DNA from: Linderina pennispora
Taxonomy: Eukaryota > Kickxellomycota > Kickxellomycetes > Kickxellales > Kickxellaceae
Reading direction: 5' to 3'
Assembly (NCBI RefSeq): GCF_002104995.1
Contig: NW_024468250.1
Location: forward strand, 1,426,001 to 1,490,000
Length of the DNA: 64,000 bases
Positions 1 to 10,273 of the stretch are shown piece by piece; the first letter of the stretch is position 1; every line of letters begins with the position of its first letter. A program made the position numbers and the translations under genes. The notes under the pieces were generated by a model. The model searched no databases. It worked only from the letters and a program-made list of their open reading frames with translations, and was not told the origin of the DNA.

Positions 1-22
1 TCTACATGGTCCAGGGTAGCAC

Positions 23-1125
23 TCAGTAATCGTACTTGAATCTGAAGTAGTCCGGATCGAAGAAGTGCACGCGCACGTAACCGTCCTCACCACCCGAGGC
101 AAAGGCCTTGCCGTCGGGCTGGACAGCCAGCGTGTTGATGGGACCGAAGTGGCCCTTGGCGCGGCCGACCTCGTCCTCAAAGATCTTGTGGTAGAACCGG
201 GACTCGAACTTGCCCTGGCGCGATGACGTAGTGGTAACCTCGCTGGCAGCCTGACCACCACCAAGGATAACCAGATCCTGCGTCGGCGTGAATAGTCGCC
301 GTGTTGATGCCAGTGTCAGCCTTGTACATCTTGAGCGGGTTCAGCGTGGTGGTCTCAAACAGCCGCGCCGTCTTATCCTTGCTGCTGGTGATGAAGTACG
401 TGCCATCCTTGGACATCTGCAGATCGGTGATCGTGTCGTCGTGGGCCTTGGTGCGCCTCGACACCTCCTCGTACTTCCACTCGAACAGCGAGATCGAGCC
501 GTCCTCGTGTCCGGCAACAATGTACTTGTCAAGGTGGCTCCAGGCGGCCACAGTGGCCTTGGACGGCGTCGGCCGCAGGACCACCACGGGCTCGTTGCTC
601 TGGACGGGCGACGACTCGTCGATCTCGAACACGTAGATGCCGCTCTTGTGGCCCATGCGCTCCTCGGTCACCATCAGGATGTACCGGTCGTCGTGCGAGA
701 ACTCGACACGCTTGACGGCGGTCGGCAGCTCCCAGATGTGCAGCACCTTGCCGGTCTCCGCGTGCCACAGACGCGCCGTGTTGTCGGCCGAGCCTGTCAC
801 CACAAGCGTGCTCGGCTTGTTGATGTCGATCGACCACAGGGCTCCCTGGTGGCCCGCATACGTGCCCACGCGCTCTCCGTTGTGCGAGTACCACAGGTTC
901 GCCGTGTTATCCTTCGCAACCGTCAGCAAAAGGTCGCCGTCCTGGTTGTACTTGACCTGGGTAAGCGGACGCGTGTGTCCCTGCAGCAGAATAGGCCTCT
1001 ACACCGGGGGAACATTTGCAAATTGAGCTGGATGTGCGGGTTTCTGCAAAAAAAATAGATCCCTTGTATGTGAAGCAGCCTGCTCGCTCTGATTAGCTGC
1101 TCCGTCCCAAGCGACGCCTTACCAT
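23..1125 (-). CDS. TIF34: Eukaryotic translation initiation factor 3 subunit i (eIF3i/Tif34)
   Basis: WD40-propeller subunit of eIF3, which binds the 40S subunit and promotes assembly of the pre-initiation complex in the cytosol. Exon 2 (998..23) opens with RPILLQGH, the second to ninth residues of this family, then reads [25 protein letters not shown] and [13 protein letters not shown], all typical WD repeats of eIF3i. The start ATG (1125..1123) is alone in its coding exon: GTAAGG follows directly, and the 124-nt intron (1122..999) ends in TAG just before the AGG codon. One extra base at about 290 shifts the frame. Beyond it come [13 protein letters not shown] and the C-terminus [12 protein letters not shown] before TGA at 25..23. 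Removing that base gives 325 aa, the length of human eIF3i. The shift is probably a sequence error, because the gene is essential in other fungi. The identification is secure. Confidence 0.93.
999..1122 (-). other. Intron separating a start-codon-only exon from the rest of eIF3i
   Basis: Donor GTAAGG at 1122..1117 follows the ATG at once; the acceptor TAG ends at 999. The intron is phase 0 between codon 1 and codon 2. It is supported by the match of codon 2 onward to the eIF3i N-terminus and by the absence of any ATG in the right frame inside exon 2 near the start. Confidence 0.8.
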
Positions 1126-1438
1126 TTCGTTGATGTTTGCTTCTTTTTTGTTCGGGTGTGCGAATCGCGATGCTGTTTAAATTATCCTCCCGCGAGTGTT
1201 CTGCAGCGCTGTCAAATGCAAATCACACTGAATCGAAGAGAGAGACTAGAGATAGGCACGAAATGAGCTAAATTGAGAGAGAGAAAAGGTGTATTCTTCG
1301 AGCTGCCTCCAAGCTAAAATTTTTCCCCATCACTTTGGCGAAAAAAATGCCAGGCCAGGAGCCAGCAAAAGAGCGCCCTGCATGAATTTCGCTAGAGCCG
1401 CCCCTGGCCAGTGCCGGCTCGCGGCTCGCTGCCCGCTG
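1126..1438. other. Intergenic: eIF3i leader side and 3' flank of the next gene
   Basis: AT-richer spacer with A and T runs and a GAGAGA-rich stretch near 1240-1285. I see no gene, RNA or repeat of note. Confidence 0.5.
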
Positions 1439-2857
1439 CTACTTGGATGGCGAACTCAGCGGCATGAGCAGCTTGACTGCCTGCATCGTTGCCTTGAAGC
1501 GGGCCAGGATGTTCTTGTCGTAGTGCTTGACCATGCCGCTGCTGGACGAGACCTTTGAGATCTGGGCAAAGGCGATGACCAGGCTCTTGATTGCGGGGGC
1601 GCAGTCCGACAGCGCATGGGCCATAGCAGACTCTAGGTCTACAACCGCCTGCTCAAGCTTGGACAGTGCCTGCGACAGCTCCTGCAGGCTGCTCTGGTCG
1701 ATGGGCTGGTCGCCGATCGGCTGGTGCGCAGTGGAGAACCGCACTTGTTTTGACCGCTCCGTGGGCTCAGCCATAGGCAACGCCGGCGTGCTGCCACCGA
1801 TGCTGGGCTGCCTGCTGGACCGGCGCATAGACAACGCTGACCTGTGCTGGACCAGCGGCGGTGGAGCCGTGTGTGGAGCGGGAGTGCCGTTGCTGGATGT
1901 AGATGTCTGCAGCTGGCTGTCGGACTGATTTCGCAGATGTGACGGTGGTGTGTCAGTGGTGCTATTTACAGAGTATGCAGTAGGTGGTGCAGTGGCAGCG
2001 TGTGGGGCGGCAGTGGCAGACGTTCTGCGGTTGCTGCCGACAGTGATGCGCAGGCCTGGGGTTGTGCTGGATTCGGTCTCGATGTCCTCCGACACCCACC
2101 GACGGTGCTGCAGCGTGCTGGCGCCGGAAGACAGCGGTGAGGGTACTGACGGCGCGTGGGCCAGGTGCGAGCGGTTCGACACCCACGAGTGCTGCGATAC
2201 CCTTGCGAAGATGCGCAGCAGGCCAGCCAGTGCTGACGCTTCGCGCATCGCGTCCTTGACAAGCAAGACGTCCTCGGATTCGGGGCTGGCCGCGGCTCCA
2301 TTGTCTGTGGGTCTTGGCAGATTTGGTGGCAACTGGTCTGCAGATCCGCGGACCGCCAGCCTGCCTGCGCCAGGTTCCGGTGGCTCATGGTTTCTGGTTG
2401 GTTTGCGGCGGCCCTTGAGCGTGTGCAGCTCGTCATGCGCCAGCATGATCTCCATGGCGACTGTGTGCAGCGCCATGGCAGCAGTTCGCAATACATACTC
2501 GTTGGTCTCGCCCAGCTCTGTCTTTGCGGCCAGAGTCTGGATGCATGTGCGCAGTGCTCCCACAGTCGCCTGGCTGGCGTCAACCAGGTGCTGGACGTTT
2601 GGCGACGTGTGCTCTGCCTGCTCGGTTGTGCAGAGCTCGTTCAAGAGGCGGTTAACGCGGGTTTCGGCTACCGCCCACTCCGACTGGCAGAGGGTCTTTG
2701 CGCACTCGCCACGCACGCCCAGCTTGATGCGCTCGAGCTCGCTGAAGAATATGTTGCAGGACTGCAGGATGTGCCGGGCCAGGCCTATCTCTCTGTGCGC
2801 CGCTGCTGTGTCGTCCTGGCGGACGGTCGAAAGGTACTGCTCAATTCTGGCCGACAT
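1439..2857 (-). CDS. Unrecognised Ser/Thr-rich protein with helical ends
   Basis: A 472-residue open frame without shifts, starting at the only nearby ATG (2857, MSARIEQYLSTVRQ). I do not recognise the family. The first ~160 residues look alpha-helical (HREIGLARHILQSC, FFSELERIKLGVRGE). A long low-complexity middle is rich in Ser, Thr, Pro and His (ATAAPHAATAPPTAYS), as expected of a disordered linker. The last ~90 residues are helical again, with LQELSQALSKLEQAVVDLES resembling a short coiled coil. There is no signal peptide from this start; a hydrophobic run just upstream is in frame but lacks an ATG. Codon use matches the neighbours, so it is probably a real gene, perhaps a scaffold or cytoskeletal protein. 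That role is a guess. Confidence 0.7.
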   Translation of the reverse strand: MSARIEQYLSTVRQDDTAAAHREIGLARHILQSCNIFFSELERIKLGVRGECAKTLCQSEWAVAETRVNRLLNELCTTEQAEHTSPNVQHLVDASQATVGALRTCIQTLAAKTELGETNEYVLRTAAMALHTVAMEIMLAHDELHTLKGRRKPTRNHEPPEPGAGRLAVRGSADQLPPNLPRPTDNGAAASPESEDVLLVKDAMREASALAGLLRIFARVSQHSWVSNRSHLAHAPSVPSPLSSGASTLQHRRWVSEDIETESSTTPGLRITVGSNRRTSATAAPHAATAPPTAYSVNSTTDTPPSHLRNQSDSQLQTSTSSNGTPAPHTAPPPLVQHRSALSMRRSSRQPSIGGSTPALPMAEPTERSKQVRFSTAHQPIGDQPIDQSSLQELSQALSKLEQAVVDLESAMAHALSDCAPAIKSLVIAFAQISKVSSSSGMVKHYDKNILARFKATMQAVKLLMPLSSPSK

Positions 2858-4076
2858 TCGAGTAAAATACAGAAAAAGGGCAAGTAGGGTTAGAAGAGCC
2901 AGCTGCTGGTAAGCTTGCAAACGCGGGCACCCACCTCATGGCGAAAACAGCGCTTTGCCGGTCAGATGCAATCTGCCGGATCCCGCGGCCAGCCAAACGC
3001 TCCAGTGGAGCTCCGTCGGCTCTTGGCTCATTATCCACCTCTGGCGTCAGCTGGACAGCTGCATGCGGGCTTAATTGCGGTGATTTGGTTCGCTCGACCA
3101 AGCAGAGCTCATGTGGCCAGAGCTGGCCTTTGCGTCACGCGTCGCTGCGACAACGCACTGCGATCCCAGCGGCACGCGGGTTCTCGCGTCCTCAGGCGCT
3201 GACAAACGAGTCCGGGATATCGTGCCAAACGCCCCCTCCCGCCGCGTGCTCCACGTAGCCTCAGTGAAGCAGGCGGCCAAAAATGGACGGCAGCGCATCG
3301 AACACTCGGGCTTGTGGTCAACCTCCCCCAGCCCTTCATAAGGGGCCCTCGACCTTTTTCCCAGATTTTTCTCTTTTCTTGTCTCTGTTCTTTCCTCAAG
3401 CTCATTTGTAAATACTCCATTTTTTGTTCCCTCCCGCCTCGCCTCCTCTCCTTTTTGTCCACTCGGCTGGAAGAATCAGTTGGAAGAAAACCAAAGATTG
3501 GAAGTACAATCCCGCACGTAGAGAGCGAAGCTAGCGTAGTCAAATAATACCACAAAAAGGTAAGCGTGCACTATCGACACACGAGTAACCGCATACACCC
3601 GCCTCCTATCTCGTATGCCGGCATGGGCCCATGGGAACATTGATGCGTGGGGGTCCAGCGGTTACCGACGCATTCCACGGCCTGCAATCTGCAATCTCGC
3701 TCGCAAGTCGTAGCAGCCGGCTTCCGAGCATCGGCTTGCCTTTGCGCGCTGGCCGGCATGCGTCATTTTAGGCCTATTTATCTTGGCAGTAATGCGCACG
3801 GTCGACAGCAGTTGTCGCCCCTCTGCCCCTTAACTCGTTGGAATGTCCTTGCAAATTCACAATCTGATTTCGGCTTAAAAATTATTTGTATTCCCTGTAG
3901 CTTACGAACACCAGCGCCAACGGCCCCGGCTATATTCTTGCACATCTTTACCCCTGCCCGTGGATTTTCTGTACTCTACCGTTGTATTTACCATTCTCTT
4001 AAGCGAGTATTTCCTTGTGTTTGCAACCATCAGCAACCTCTTCTGTACAAAGAACCTCAACTAGTCGTCACACTCC
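2858..4076. other. Intergenic: divergent promoter region between the unknown gene and PUF
   Basis: The half near PUF holds a long T/C-rich stretch (about 3350-3470) and a possible splice donor (GGTAAG near 3559) that could begin a 5'-UTR intron ending at an AG shortly before 4077; this is not demonstrated. Short frames here show no family resemblance. Confidence 0.45.
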
Positions 4077-7000
4077 ATGATGGCCCACCCCGGCAATATC
4101 GCAGACGCCACCGCTGGAAGCAACAGCAACAACAAGAAGCCTGAAAGCCGCTTTCTGGGACACTGGGACCAGTCCGCTCAGCAACAATCCCGTCAGCCCA
4201 TGGGGTCGCAGGGATTCGACTGGGATTCACTGGTCCCTGGTGGCGGTAGCAGCGCCAGACCGGCGCTCTCGGGCCAGGTCGGCGTCTCCAGCTCTGCCGA
4301 CGACGATTGGTCGTCGCTCCTGAACCAGGTAGAGTATAATGACGCCTTTAATGTCGTGATCCAGCCTCACCCATGTATTATTTGGTCCTCCATGCATATG
4401 TCCCCTTTTGCCGCCCATGCCTACTTGAATAACTGCCAACGTAATACTGAAATCCGCACTGTCTTGTAGACGAGCTCTGGCGGCGGAGCAAATGCGGGCG
4501 GAGGATTCGCTCCAATGAACCTAGGTGGCAAGATGGGATTCGGCGAGGTGCCTACCACCCCCAGACACCGTCGCCCGCTGGTCGACATGATCCAGAACGA
4601 CTTCCCCCGAACGCCGTCTCCAGCCATCGACTCGAGCGGCTCCCGCATCCGACTCCCCAACGGCAGCGGCGTGCCCATCAACGCGTCAGCGCCCGGTGCA
4701 GGCGACGCTGGCGGCGCGGAGCTGACCAGCAGCACTCAGGACCCGGTCTCCATCACCGGTGCGAGCCAGCAGCAGTCAGCCCCTGGCTCATCTGCGTTCT
4801 CCTCGCTCACGACGCCCGGAGCGCGCACCGGGTTCTCTCCCTCAAGCCTGCTCTCGGACTCGGGCCGGCTGGGGGTCCCGATGCGGCAGTCGTCGATTGC
4901 ACCGCCCAGCCGCTCGCACAGCGTGGCCATCGACAACCCCAGCGACGTGCTGAGCGCGACAGGGCAGACCAGCGCCGACAAGATGGTCAACTCGCTGCTG
5001 GACCAGGAAGAGAGCGGGGGGCGGCGCGGCTCGCAGCTCGACAGCTTCTCGTTCCTCTCGACCGGCGCCTCGTCGCTGGTGCCACCGGGACAGCAGCTCT
5101 GGGCATCGCACCACGCGGCGCGGCTCGACGGGCTGCAGCGCGCGGCCTCGACGCCGCCCATTAACGCCTTCGGCAATGCCGGCAGCGCGGGCAGCGGCAG
5201 CAACATATGGGGCCCTGGCAACGACAGCCACTCGATCGGCTCGGGCTCGCTGCTGCGCGACAACGCACTGCTCTCGCGCAGCCCGGCGGCACCCAGCAGC
5301 AACCCGCTCTCGTTTGGCGACGAGCTCAGCTACGGCATGGGCAGCATGCGTCTGGGCGACAGCGCGGATCAGCGCGGATCATTTGATCTGTATGGCGAGC
5401 TGGAGGCTCCTGCAGCGCGGCCGCTGACGGCGTCGTCTCACGTGACGCCAATGGGCAGTGGCACGCCCGACCAATGGGGCGATCTGTCGCAGCAGCGCAT
5501 GTACGGAAATGGGTCGATGCCGCCACCGCAGACGAGGCGCCAGAGCCAGACGCCGGGGGCGACTTCGGCGCCGTTCATCGATGCCATCGTCACGGACCGC
5601 AACGTGCTGTATGCGAGCGCCGACATGGGGCAGGGCGTGCAGAGCGCAGGCATTCTGCCGTCGCAGCACCCAGGCTTCTCGCGCGCGCAGACGTACAGCG
5701 ACGGGCGGTTTATGCGGCCTGGCGGTCCCACCAGCGCGTACCCGCTGCCGCAGCCGGTGGCCCAGCGGCCCAGCATTGCTGGAATGCCTGGCGCAAACGT
5801 ACCTAACATGTACGGTCACCCAGCGCAGATGCATCCAGCAAACGCGATGGGCCAGGGCATGCAGAGCCAGACGCCGTACGACCACCAGTCGCAGCCGCAG
5901 ACGCCGCTGCAGCAGGTGCAGCATCTCCGCCAGCAGCAGCAGCAACAGCAGCTGATGATGGCTCTCCACATGAAGCAGCTGCCGCCAGCACAGCAGATCA
6001 TGATGCAGCGGGAGGCCATGATGTACGGCACTCCGCCGCCGGCGCTGCTGGGCGTGGCCGGATCGCAGATCATGTACCGGACCGGGCCCAAGAGCGCCAG
6101 TGTTCTGGAGACTGCCAGCCACACGCTGCGCAGCGCGGTGCTGGAGGAGTTCCGCAACAACAAGGTGCGCAAGTACGAGCTCAAGGATATCTGCGGATAC
6201 ATGGTGGAGTTTAGCACCGACCAGCACGGCTCGCGGTTCATCCAGCAGAAGCTCGAGACAGCGACTCTGGATGAGAAGCAGCTTGTGTTCCAGGAGGTGC
6301 TGCCGAACTCGCTGTCGCTGATGACCGACGTGTTTGGCAACTACGTGATCCAAAAGTTCTTTGAGCATGGCAACCAGATGCAGAAGCTCAAGCTGGCCAA
6401 GCAGATGGAGACCCATGTGCTGGTGCTGTCGCTGCAGATGTACGGCTGCCGCGTCGTGCAGAAGGCCCTGGAGCACGTGGTGACCGAGCAGCAGGCGAGC
6501 ATAGTGCGTGAGCTCGACGGCAACGTGCTCAAGTGCGTCAAGGACCAGAACGGCAACCACGTCATCCAGAAGGCCATCGAGCGCGTGTCCGCCGAGCACA
6601 TAAAGTTCATCATCGACGCGTTCCACGGCCAGGTGTTCAATCTGGCCACGCACCCGTACGGCTGCCGCGTGATCCAGCGCATGTTTGAGCACTGCACCGA
6701 GTCGCAGACCCGCCCGCTGCTCGACGAGCTGCACAAGTTCACGACCGGCCTGGTGCAGGACCAGTACGGCAACTACGTGATCCAGCACGTGATGGAGCGC
6801 GGCCAGCCGCAGGACCGGTCGCGCGTCTGTGCGTGCATCCGCGGCCACGTGCTGCAGCTCAGCAAGCACAAGTTTGCATCGAACGTCGTCGAGAAGTGCA
6901 TTGCCTACGGCGAGCCCGAGGACCGCAAGGCGCTGATCGCCGAGATCGTCGCTGTGCGCCGCGACGGCATCAGCAACCTGGTCGTCATGATGAAGGACCA

Positions 7001-7289
7001 GTATGCGAACTATGTTGTCCAGAAGATGCTTGATGTTGTCGACGAGCAGCAGCGCGACATGATCCTCAGCAAGATCCAGCCCCATATCTCGACGCTGAGA
7101 AAGTTCACCTACGGGAAGCACCTGATCAGCAAGGTCGAGAAGTACCAGGGCATCGACGAGTCGAGCAAGCCGTCGGCGTCGCCGGAGCCCGGCCCTCCCG
7201 AGCCCCAGGCTACCCCGCGGAGCTCTGGCCGCGCGCCAACCTCCTCTGGCAGCACCGGATACCCGCGCTCGCATGGATCCGCCAAATAG
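4077..7289 (+). CDS. Pumilio/PUF-family RNA-binding protein
   Basis: Cytoplasmic post-transcriptional repressor that binds 3'-UTR elements and recruits CCR4-NOT. It has two exons: 4077..4328 and 4470..7289 (141-nt intron, GTAGAG...TTGTAG, phase 0), giving 1,023 aa. The N-terminal ~620 residues are Gly/Ser/Gln-rich and disordered, with a [12 protein letters not shown] motif typical of PUF N-termini and a Gln run near residue 575. Eight Pumilio repeats follow from about residue 630 to 970. Their base-contacting triplets read in order SR-Q, NY-Q, CR-Q, NH-Q, CR-Q, NY-Q, SN-E, NY-Q (GSRFIQQ, GNYVIQK, GCRVVQK, GNHVIQK, GCRVIQR, GNYVIQH, ASNVVEK, ANYVVQK). This is the same code as human PUM1, which predicts binding to UGUANAUA. 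The frame is intact. Two ATGs lie in tandem at 4077 and 4080. Confidence 0.96.
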
Positions 7290-8167
7290 AGCCCCACACC
7301 GGGGGGACTGCTGCTGCTGCCAGTGTAAAAAATGTGTATCTTTCCAACATCCCACTCCCCTCCACTGTTAAGTTTAGCAAATACTTTTCTTTCTCTTTCT
7401 TTCTTCTCTATCCAACGGCATCTAACCCTTCCCAAGCAGCCAACCTTGTCGATTTCGATTGCCTAATGCGCTGCTTTCGGAAATCGCAGGCTCGGTAATT
7501 GTGACTGAAGAGGCCACTGGACATGGCCGCGCTTTGAGCATTTCTCCGACGACGGGCCAAACCAAATATATTAAATCGCGCGGATATTGGGAGTCCCAAA
7601 CTCCCAGGGCGCATATTTTAGCTGCTGGCATCGCAGGGCCGCGAGTGTCAGTTTCCTGGCTCGCCCTAGTCGGCGAATATCTGGTCTATTTCTCCTATCT
7701 CGCAGCAGCCATTTGCGCACGGGTGGATATTTTGCCTGGTCCCCTCTCTTTATCTGGTCGAGGTGGGAATTGGCCTGCTCCTGAAAAGTGGGCATGTGGG
7801 ATTGCGATGTCGAGATAAGGATGTTTTTTGGGCTCGGTGGAAATAAGCTCCGTTGCCAGGGTAGCTCGAGCCGATGACGGCGGTCGCGCACGCACTAGGC
7901 TGGTGCGGCGAATTCTTTGGCTCCGTCTCCAGGCCACGCCCCTCCCATTTGTGCGCTGGGAGGGATTGGCCTCACTGCTGCCTATTCCCTATTTTCTGCC
8001 AGACTGATGCCCTCGCGTCGTCACATTCAGCGCACCCGCAGCTGCCCGGTAGCTGCTATAAAAGGCGCCTCGGCTGCCTGGGCAGTAGTGGCACGCTTTT
8101 TACTGGTGTTATCTCCAAGCAAGCATTTTTCCTCCTGTACCATTTTCTTCTAAAGCAAAAAGCAAAC
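7290..8167. other. Intergenic: PUF 3' flank and malate synthase promoter
   Basis: T/C-rich 3' flank to about 7440. Inverted CCAAT boxes (ATTGG) lie at about 7767 and 7965, and a TATA box at 8057. No convincing gene; a short minus-strand frame at 7571-7891 has no recognisable features. Confidence 0.5.
8057..8064 (+). promoter_or_regulatory. TATA box of malate synthase
   Basis: TATAAAAG lies 104 nt upstream of the ATG at 8168, followed by a T/C-rich leader. This spacing suits an initiation site near 8090. A canonical TATA box fits a strongly regulated, carbon-source-responsive gene. Confidence 0.7.
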
Positions 8168-9986
8168 ATGTTCAACTCAAAGGTCGCCGGTGTTCAGATC
8201 CTGGGCAAGGTCGTTGGTAGCCAGGCCGAGATCCTCACCCCCGAGGCAGTCTCGTTCGTGGCCAAGCTCCACCGCCTCTTCAACTCCACCCGCAAGCAGC
8301 TTCTGCAGGCGCGCGAGGAGCGCTACCGCCAGCTGCAGGCGGGCAAGTCGCTGGACTTTTTGCCCGAGACTGCCTGGATCCGCGACGACAAGACGTGGCG
8401 CGCTGCCCGCCCCGCCCCCGGCCTCGTTGACCGCCGCGTCGAGATCACCGGTCCCGTCGACCGCAAGATGGTCATCAACGCCCTGAACTCGGGCGCTGCC
8501 ACCTTCATGGCTGACTTTGAGGACTCGTGCTCGCCCACCTGGTTCAACCTGATTGACGGCCAGGTCAACATGCGCGACGCCGTGCGCCGCACCATTGCGT
8601 TCAAGAACGCCAACGGCAAGGAGTACAAGCTCCGTGAGGATGGCAAGATCGCGACCCTCATCGTCCGGTAAGTTGCATATTTCACATGGGCGAAGCAGTG
8701 CCCCTCTTTCTCATGACGACAGATGCACTTTTATTTTTTCCCATGTGATATATTTGCTGTCTGCTGAAAGTCGCGGGACATGGTTTTGCCCTTCCGTGCA
8801 AATCCCCCTTATCTGCCCTGTCTGTGACTGCTGATTTACTAACCGCTCCACTCCCCTTATCACCCTCTGTAGCCCCCGCGGCTGGCACATGGAGGAGGCC
8901 CACGTCCTCGTCGACGGCGAGCGCTGCTCGGCCTCGATCTTCGATTTCGCGCTGTACTTCTTCCACAACGCCCAGGCCACCCTGGCCGCCGGCTTCGGCC
9001 CGTACTTCTACCTGCCCAAGATGGAGCACCACCTTGAGGCCCGCCTGTGGAACGACATCTTCAACGTCGCCCAGGACGAGCTCCGCATCCCGCGCGGCAC
9101 CATCCGCGGCACCGTTCTCATCGAGACCATCGCCGCCGCCTTCCAGATGGACGAGATCATCTACGAGCTGCGCGACCACTCGTCTGGCCTCAACTGCGGC
9201 CGCTGGGACTACATCTTCTCGGTCATCAAGAAGTTCCGCCACGACCCGCGCTTCACCCTGCCCGACCGCTCGGCCGTCACCATGACCTCGCCCTTCATGA
9301 GCGCGTACGTGCGCCTGCTGATCAAGACCTGCCACCTGCGCGGTGTCCACGCCATGGGCGGCATGGCTGCCCAGATCCCCATCAAGGGCGACAAGGCTGC
9401 CAACGATGCTGCCATCGAGAAGGTGCGTGCCGATAAGCGCCGCGAGGTGCTCGCTGGCCACGACGGTACCTGGGTCGCCCACCCCGCCCTGGTCACCATC
9501 GCCCTGGAGCAGTTCAACAAGCACATGCCGTCGCCCAACCAGTTCCACGTGCGCCGCGAGGACGTTGTTGTGACCGCCGCCGACCTGCTCAACACCCACA
9601 TCGAGGGCGGCAAGATCACCGAGGCTGGTCTGCGCGACAACATCGCCGTCGGCCTCATGTACATGGCCGCCTGGCTCAACGCCAACGGCTGCGTGCCCAT
9701 CCACAACCTGATGGAGGACGCTGCCACCGCCGAGATCTCCCGCTCGCAGCTCTACCAGTGGGTCCGCCACGGTGCCCGCACCGCCGACGGCTCGGTCATC
9801 ACCCCTGCCTACGCTGCCAAGATCCTCGCTGAGGAGACCGCCAAGCTCGACCGCAAGGCCTACCCCAAGGCCGACCTGGCTGCCAAGTTCCTTGGCTCGC
9901 AGATGAAGGGCGATCGCTACGACGACTTCCTCACCACCCTGTGCTACGACTCGATCCTCGAGACCACCAGCAGCCCCAAGCTCTAA
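8168..9986 (+). CDS. Malate synthase
   Basis: Condenses acetyl-CoA with glyoxylate to malate in the glyoxylate cycle, normally in peroxisomes/glyoxysomes of fungi. Exons are 8168..8667 and 8873..9986; the 205-nt intron has donor GTAAGT and a perfect TACTAAC branch site 29 nt before the acceptor. The junction splits an Arg codon (CG|C) in [13 protein letters not shown]. The product is 537 aa, usual for the family. The malate synthase signature [16 protein letters not shown] is at residues 267-282, and [12 protein letters not shown] lies in exon 1. The C-terminus is SSPKL, close to but not the canonical SKL peroxisomal signal. The codons are strongly GC-ending, consistent with high expression. 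The frame is intact. Confidence 0.97.
8668..8872 (+). other. Malate synthase intron with consensus branch site
   Basis: GTAAGT donor at 8668, TACTAAC at 8837-8843, acceptor AG at 8871-8872. Splicing restores the conserved TLIVRPRGW sequence. Confidence 0.92.
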
Positions 9987-10273
9987 GCCGGCAGGTTTAT
10001 TTCCATTCCGTTTATGTAATTTCAGCACTGGAATCCAGTTTAAAAAAAAGCCTCTCTCCTCACACATGTTGTCGCTTTGGACACATGGCGCTTGTGTAGG
10101 ATATGCGTGTATCTCCACCCCTGCAGGCCTCATGCATAGATCAAATCCGCTCTACAGCCATTAATCTTTGACAGCCCCTCTGCCAAAGAGTACTACGAAC
10201 TGCCGAGAACAGGGGACGAGAGAGTGCGAGTGAGAACGTGTCTTTTTCTCCATCTCTACTTCAACCTTAAGCA

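Noticed and set aside
5379-7355. Long open frame on the minus strand opposite the PUF gene (658 codons)
   Set aside because: It mirrors the PUF codons; His/Leu/Val-rich composition and no family features. An effect of GC-ending codons on the other strand.
8682-10133. 483-codon minus-strand frame opposite malate synthase
   Set aside because: It runs across the intron and exon 2 of a secure gene with low-complexity Gly/Val/Leu content; a shadow frame.
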